The translations under genes and the position numbers were made by a program. From Patella vulgata (taxonomy: Eukaryota; Mollusca; Gastropoda; Patellidae), in assembly GCF_932274485.2 (NCBI RefSeq), contig NC_065881.2:46386702-46450701 (forward strand): a DNA stretch of 64,000 bases, in the 5' to 3' direction. The notes beneath the pieces are model-generated. The model made no database searches, had not been told where the DNA came from, and saw only the letters and a list, made by a program, of their open reading frames with translations. Of the stretch, positions 35,238 through 64,000 are shown piece by piece. The number at the start of each line of letters is the position of its first letter. The stretch's first letter is position 1.

Positions 35238-35894
35238 AATTATATTTAATTAGTTTGAATAATTTTTCGTTCAAAGATATATTATTTTCAAAAATGTCAC
35301 CATAAAAGTTGTTTTCACTCTCATTTGGCTGTTATTTTGTTTTGTTGTCAATTTAATAAAAAGGTTCATGAAATAAATTCAGTGACTATACATGTATAGG
35401 GATTTATTTATGGGCTATCTGTACCAATGATATAAATATTTCATAGACGAACAAATTAAAATAGGAATTTGCAATGAGCTATGTTTTTGCTCCATTTGAC
35501 CATGATGTTATTTTGATTCTTATTTGATTAGAAATATGATTGAATGATTTTAGTTGAATTCTAGTTGATTTGTAAGAAATAATTGAGACCATAACTCATT
35601 TTGTTATGAACCATGCTTGAGTAATCTTCTACAGAAATATAAATGTGTTTGATTATAAGCCTTGATGTGGAATGTTGTTGTACTGGTGCTGTTCTTGAGG
35701 TGGGTATAGATCTGCAACCCCACTATGTTCATCTATAAAGTTAAATGTCTCTATTATACATGTAATTCAACTCCACTTTTCCAGGGGCAAGGTGAAACCT
35801 CTCTCTACTCCCATCCACTCCAAACTTTCTGTTCTGTTCTAGTTGAATAATTTGAAAACTGTATGACATTGTTTACCAGCTATAAAGATTAGTT
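35238..35894. other. Noncoding, nothing recognised
   Basis: AT-rich sequence without frames or repeat landmarks. Confidence 0.4.
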
Positions 35895-36172
35895 AGTAAA
35901 CATGAAGACATTACTAGATTAGTTGTATATACCGGTATATATATATAGTAAGCACTAATACATTACTAGATGACTACATTACTAGATACTAGATTAGTTG
36001 GTAAACATGAATACATTACAGGATTAGTTAGCAAACATGGGATACATAATGTATTATTACATTAATGTAATTACTAGATTAGTTAGCAAACATGGGATAC
36101 ATAATGTATTATTACATTAATGTAATTACTAGATTAGTTAACATGAATACATTACTAGATTAGTTAGTTTAT
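35895..36172 (+). repeat. Minisatellite built on TTACTAGATTAGTTAG
   Basis: ACATTACTAGATTAGTTAGC-type units recur between 35895 and 36172. A 58 bp segment (AGCAAACATGGGATACATAA onward) is repeated exactly at about 36030 and 36088. Confidence 0.75.
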
Positions 36173-37693
36173 TTAAATTAAATAACATTCCATTTTAGCC
36201 ACTAAAATGTATGCTTAACCTTGACATAGATCAGTGTCAAAAAGATGTTGAGTCTGGAGGCTCAGTGCGGAGGGGTGTCCATCAAATGGGCACAAATACA
36301 ATGCCGAGTGGTAATCAGTCTGCCGTTGGGGCGTTTTCGAGATATACATTTTTATTGAAAGGGTGATTACTTTCAATCATTTTCATCTTATTTTCATGAA
36401 CCAAAGTTTGTATTGATTGGATTCATCAAAATTATATAAATTCAATTCATTTATCAATTTTTATTCACAAATATGATTAGTTCTGTATTTTAGTATGCTT
36501 TGGTGGGAGCTAGAGACCTACATGACATTTAGTGCATGAGGTAGACTACTTTCTTATTAAAAATGCACTTTATAGAATTTAAGCTAAATGTAGGGTGTAG
36601 GGACTACAAATATAATTAGATGGGTAAAACAAGCACCATAATCAACTTGTTCTACTAGTTCTATTTGAGGAATGTGAAGAACCTAGATTCACTTATTGTA
36701 CATACATGTACATGTAGCATTAAATTTCTAGGGTACTTTAACCCTATCTAATACTAACATACATGATGTACAATCTTCTCGCATTTTACCCTCTAAACTG
36801 TACTCTTTAAACTTACTCATTGCCAGAGATCTGTCATATAAGCTTAGGTTTTTGGCTGTATGTCAAGATGATCTTTAGTAAGAAGGCTTTAAGATAAATA
36901 TAATTAGTATGGACATTTGCACATGTTCTTAAAATTACTTGCCACCTTATTCTGATAAAATATTCTGATAAATAAACTTTATTAAGCTTTACATAACATT
37001 TTATGATCACACATGTAGTACCCTTCATCAGTTTTGAATTTGGTAGTGGTGAGATCAATTTTATTGATATGATTTGGATGATAAGTAAATTGATTTTAAT
37101 TTGTGCTCTTTTATCATAATCACATATACATTATTTACCATAATGCATTGTTATTGTTTTAGTTGAATGACTTAATTAGAATGAAAAAATTCTATAGATG
37201 TATGTGTAAAATTTGATTTCCTGTAAGCAGATTATGTTGATTAGTTTATGAAATGATCTTGTATAAATACAAAAATCATGCTGCTTTTCTTGATTTTGCA
37301 GTTAGATTCTGACTGGGCTTTTAAACTGGTAGTCATTTTTCACAGGAATTTGATTCCAGTTGTATATGTCATTGTGACCTTATTGGTGGGTCGAGAAACA
37401 GAATTGCTTCTAAAGTTTCTTTGTTCGATGCTACCATATGTTCTTCATTGAAGATGATTACATTTTTGTTAGAATTAGTTTATTTTTGCTGAATAAAGAG
37501 AGAGCCCCCAATCTAGTTCTTAATGAGGGAAACATTCTTGAATAATTGACATTCTATTTCTAGGGGTGAATGACCTTTTTCAATATAATAGTATGACAAT
37601 ATTAAATATCAGTGCTTTATTAAAGATATCTTTTCAATTTAAAATGATATACACTGGATATTTATTTTTAAATGAACTTATTTGTTATTCCAG
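36173..37693. other. Noncoding, nothing recognised
   Basis: AT-rich sequence upstream of the coronin start exon; no family or exon was recognised. Confidence 0.4.
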
Positions 37694-37752
37694 GTTCGAT
37701 GTTTATACTAATACCTTAACCCTGTGATTGTCAACAACTTTAACCTACCATC

Positions 37753-37758
<6 letters not shown>
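37694..37758 (+). CDS. coro: Coronin exon with probable start codon
   Basis: A 65 bp exon between a TTCCAG acceptor and a strong GTAAGTAT donor. Its last six bases are ATG CCT, in phase 0 with the next exon, so the protein would begin MPMAFKMRSTKFRHVYG. A short upstream frame starts at the ATG at 37699 and stops after six codons (MFILIP). An acceptor on this exon means at least one noncoding exon lies upstream. If this exon is skipped, the ATG at 48972 would serve as start with loss of two residues. Confidence 0.7.
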
Positions 37759-63861
<26,103 letters not shown>

Positions 63862-64000
63862 GTGAGGTTGTTACAGTTTCTCTAATGCTAGATAGCATGG
63901 CCTGTATTAAATGTTTAGGTTGTACAACCACCATGTCATATAAGTGTCTAGTTATTGCATGAAAATTATTCTCAAGATTAAGTTCATATTCTAATGATCT
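63862..64000 (+). other. Start of the last coronin intron, or 3' UTR
   Basis: If the GTGAGG donor is used this is intron; if not, the coronin frame stops at 63883-63885 and this is 3' UTR. No polyadenylation signal AATAAA is seen before the window ends, which fits the intron reading slightly better. Confidence 0.45.

Overview
The window is AT-rich, intron-rich animal DNA, most likely from a mollusc (probably a gastropod). Two host genes can be read exon by exon, and the repeat load (tRNA-derived SINEs, small inverted-repeat elements, hairpin-ended elements with ~150 bp tandem cores beside GTCC/GGAC microsatellite) fits that group. The organism call is inference from sequence character; no search was possible.

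Left part (1-19 kb): the minus strand carries the first twelve coding exons of prolidase (Xaa-Pro dipeptidase, PEPD). It starts with ATG at 18932 and runs down to 5071; the rest of the catalytic domain lies beyond the left edge. Exon 10 is present twice in tandem (7477-7545 and 7352-7420), same length and phase, 56 bp apart, which looks like a pair of alternative exons. Its introns hold a Penelope-like retroelement with a 12 bp target duplication (1501-4488), a second Penelope relic, hAT-type and other inverted-repeat elements, a SINE and several hairpin-ended tandem-core elements.

Middle (19-37.7 kb): divergent upstream region and probably the long 5' intron of the next gene. It has a perfect 15 bp-arm palindrome, a 173 bp-offset tandem duplication, a candidate GC-box/E-box promoter with a strong splice donor at 20113, a decayed Tc1/mariner copy (about 27.2-28.5 kb) and otherwise little that I can recognise.

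Right part (37.7-64 kb): the plus strand carries a coronin gene. A short exon supplies a likely start ATG at 37753. After an 11 kb intron, eleven further coding exons (48972-63378) build the seven-bladed propeller, the coronin C-terminal extension and a polar linker, and the last visible exon (63786-63861) probably splices on to a coiled-coil exon beyond the right edge. Its introns hold more tandem-core elements, foldbacks, SINEs, a second Tc1 relic and a tandem duplication.

The two genes are divergently arranged and functionally unrelated (peptide turnover; actin/Arp2/3 control). The most notable patterns are the duplicated prolidase exon, and the fact that every copy of the tandem-core family I could orient lies sense to its host gene, on the minus strand in PEPD and on the plus strand in coronin.
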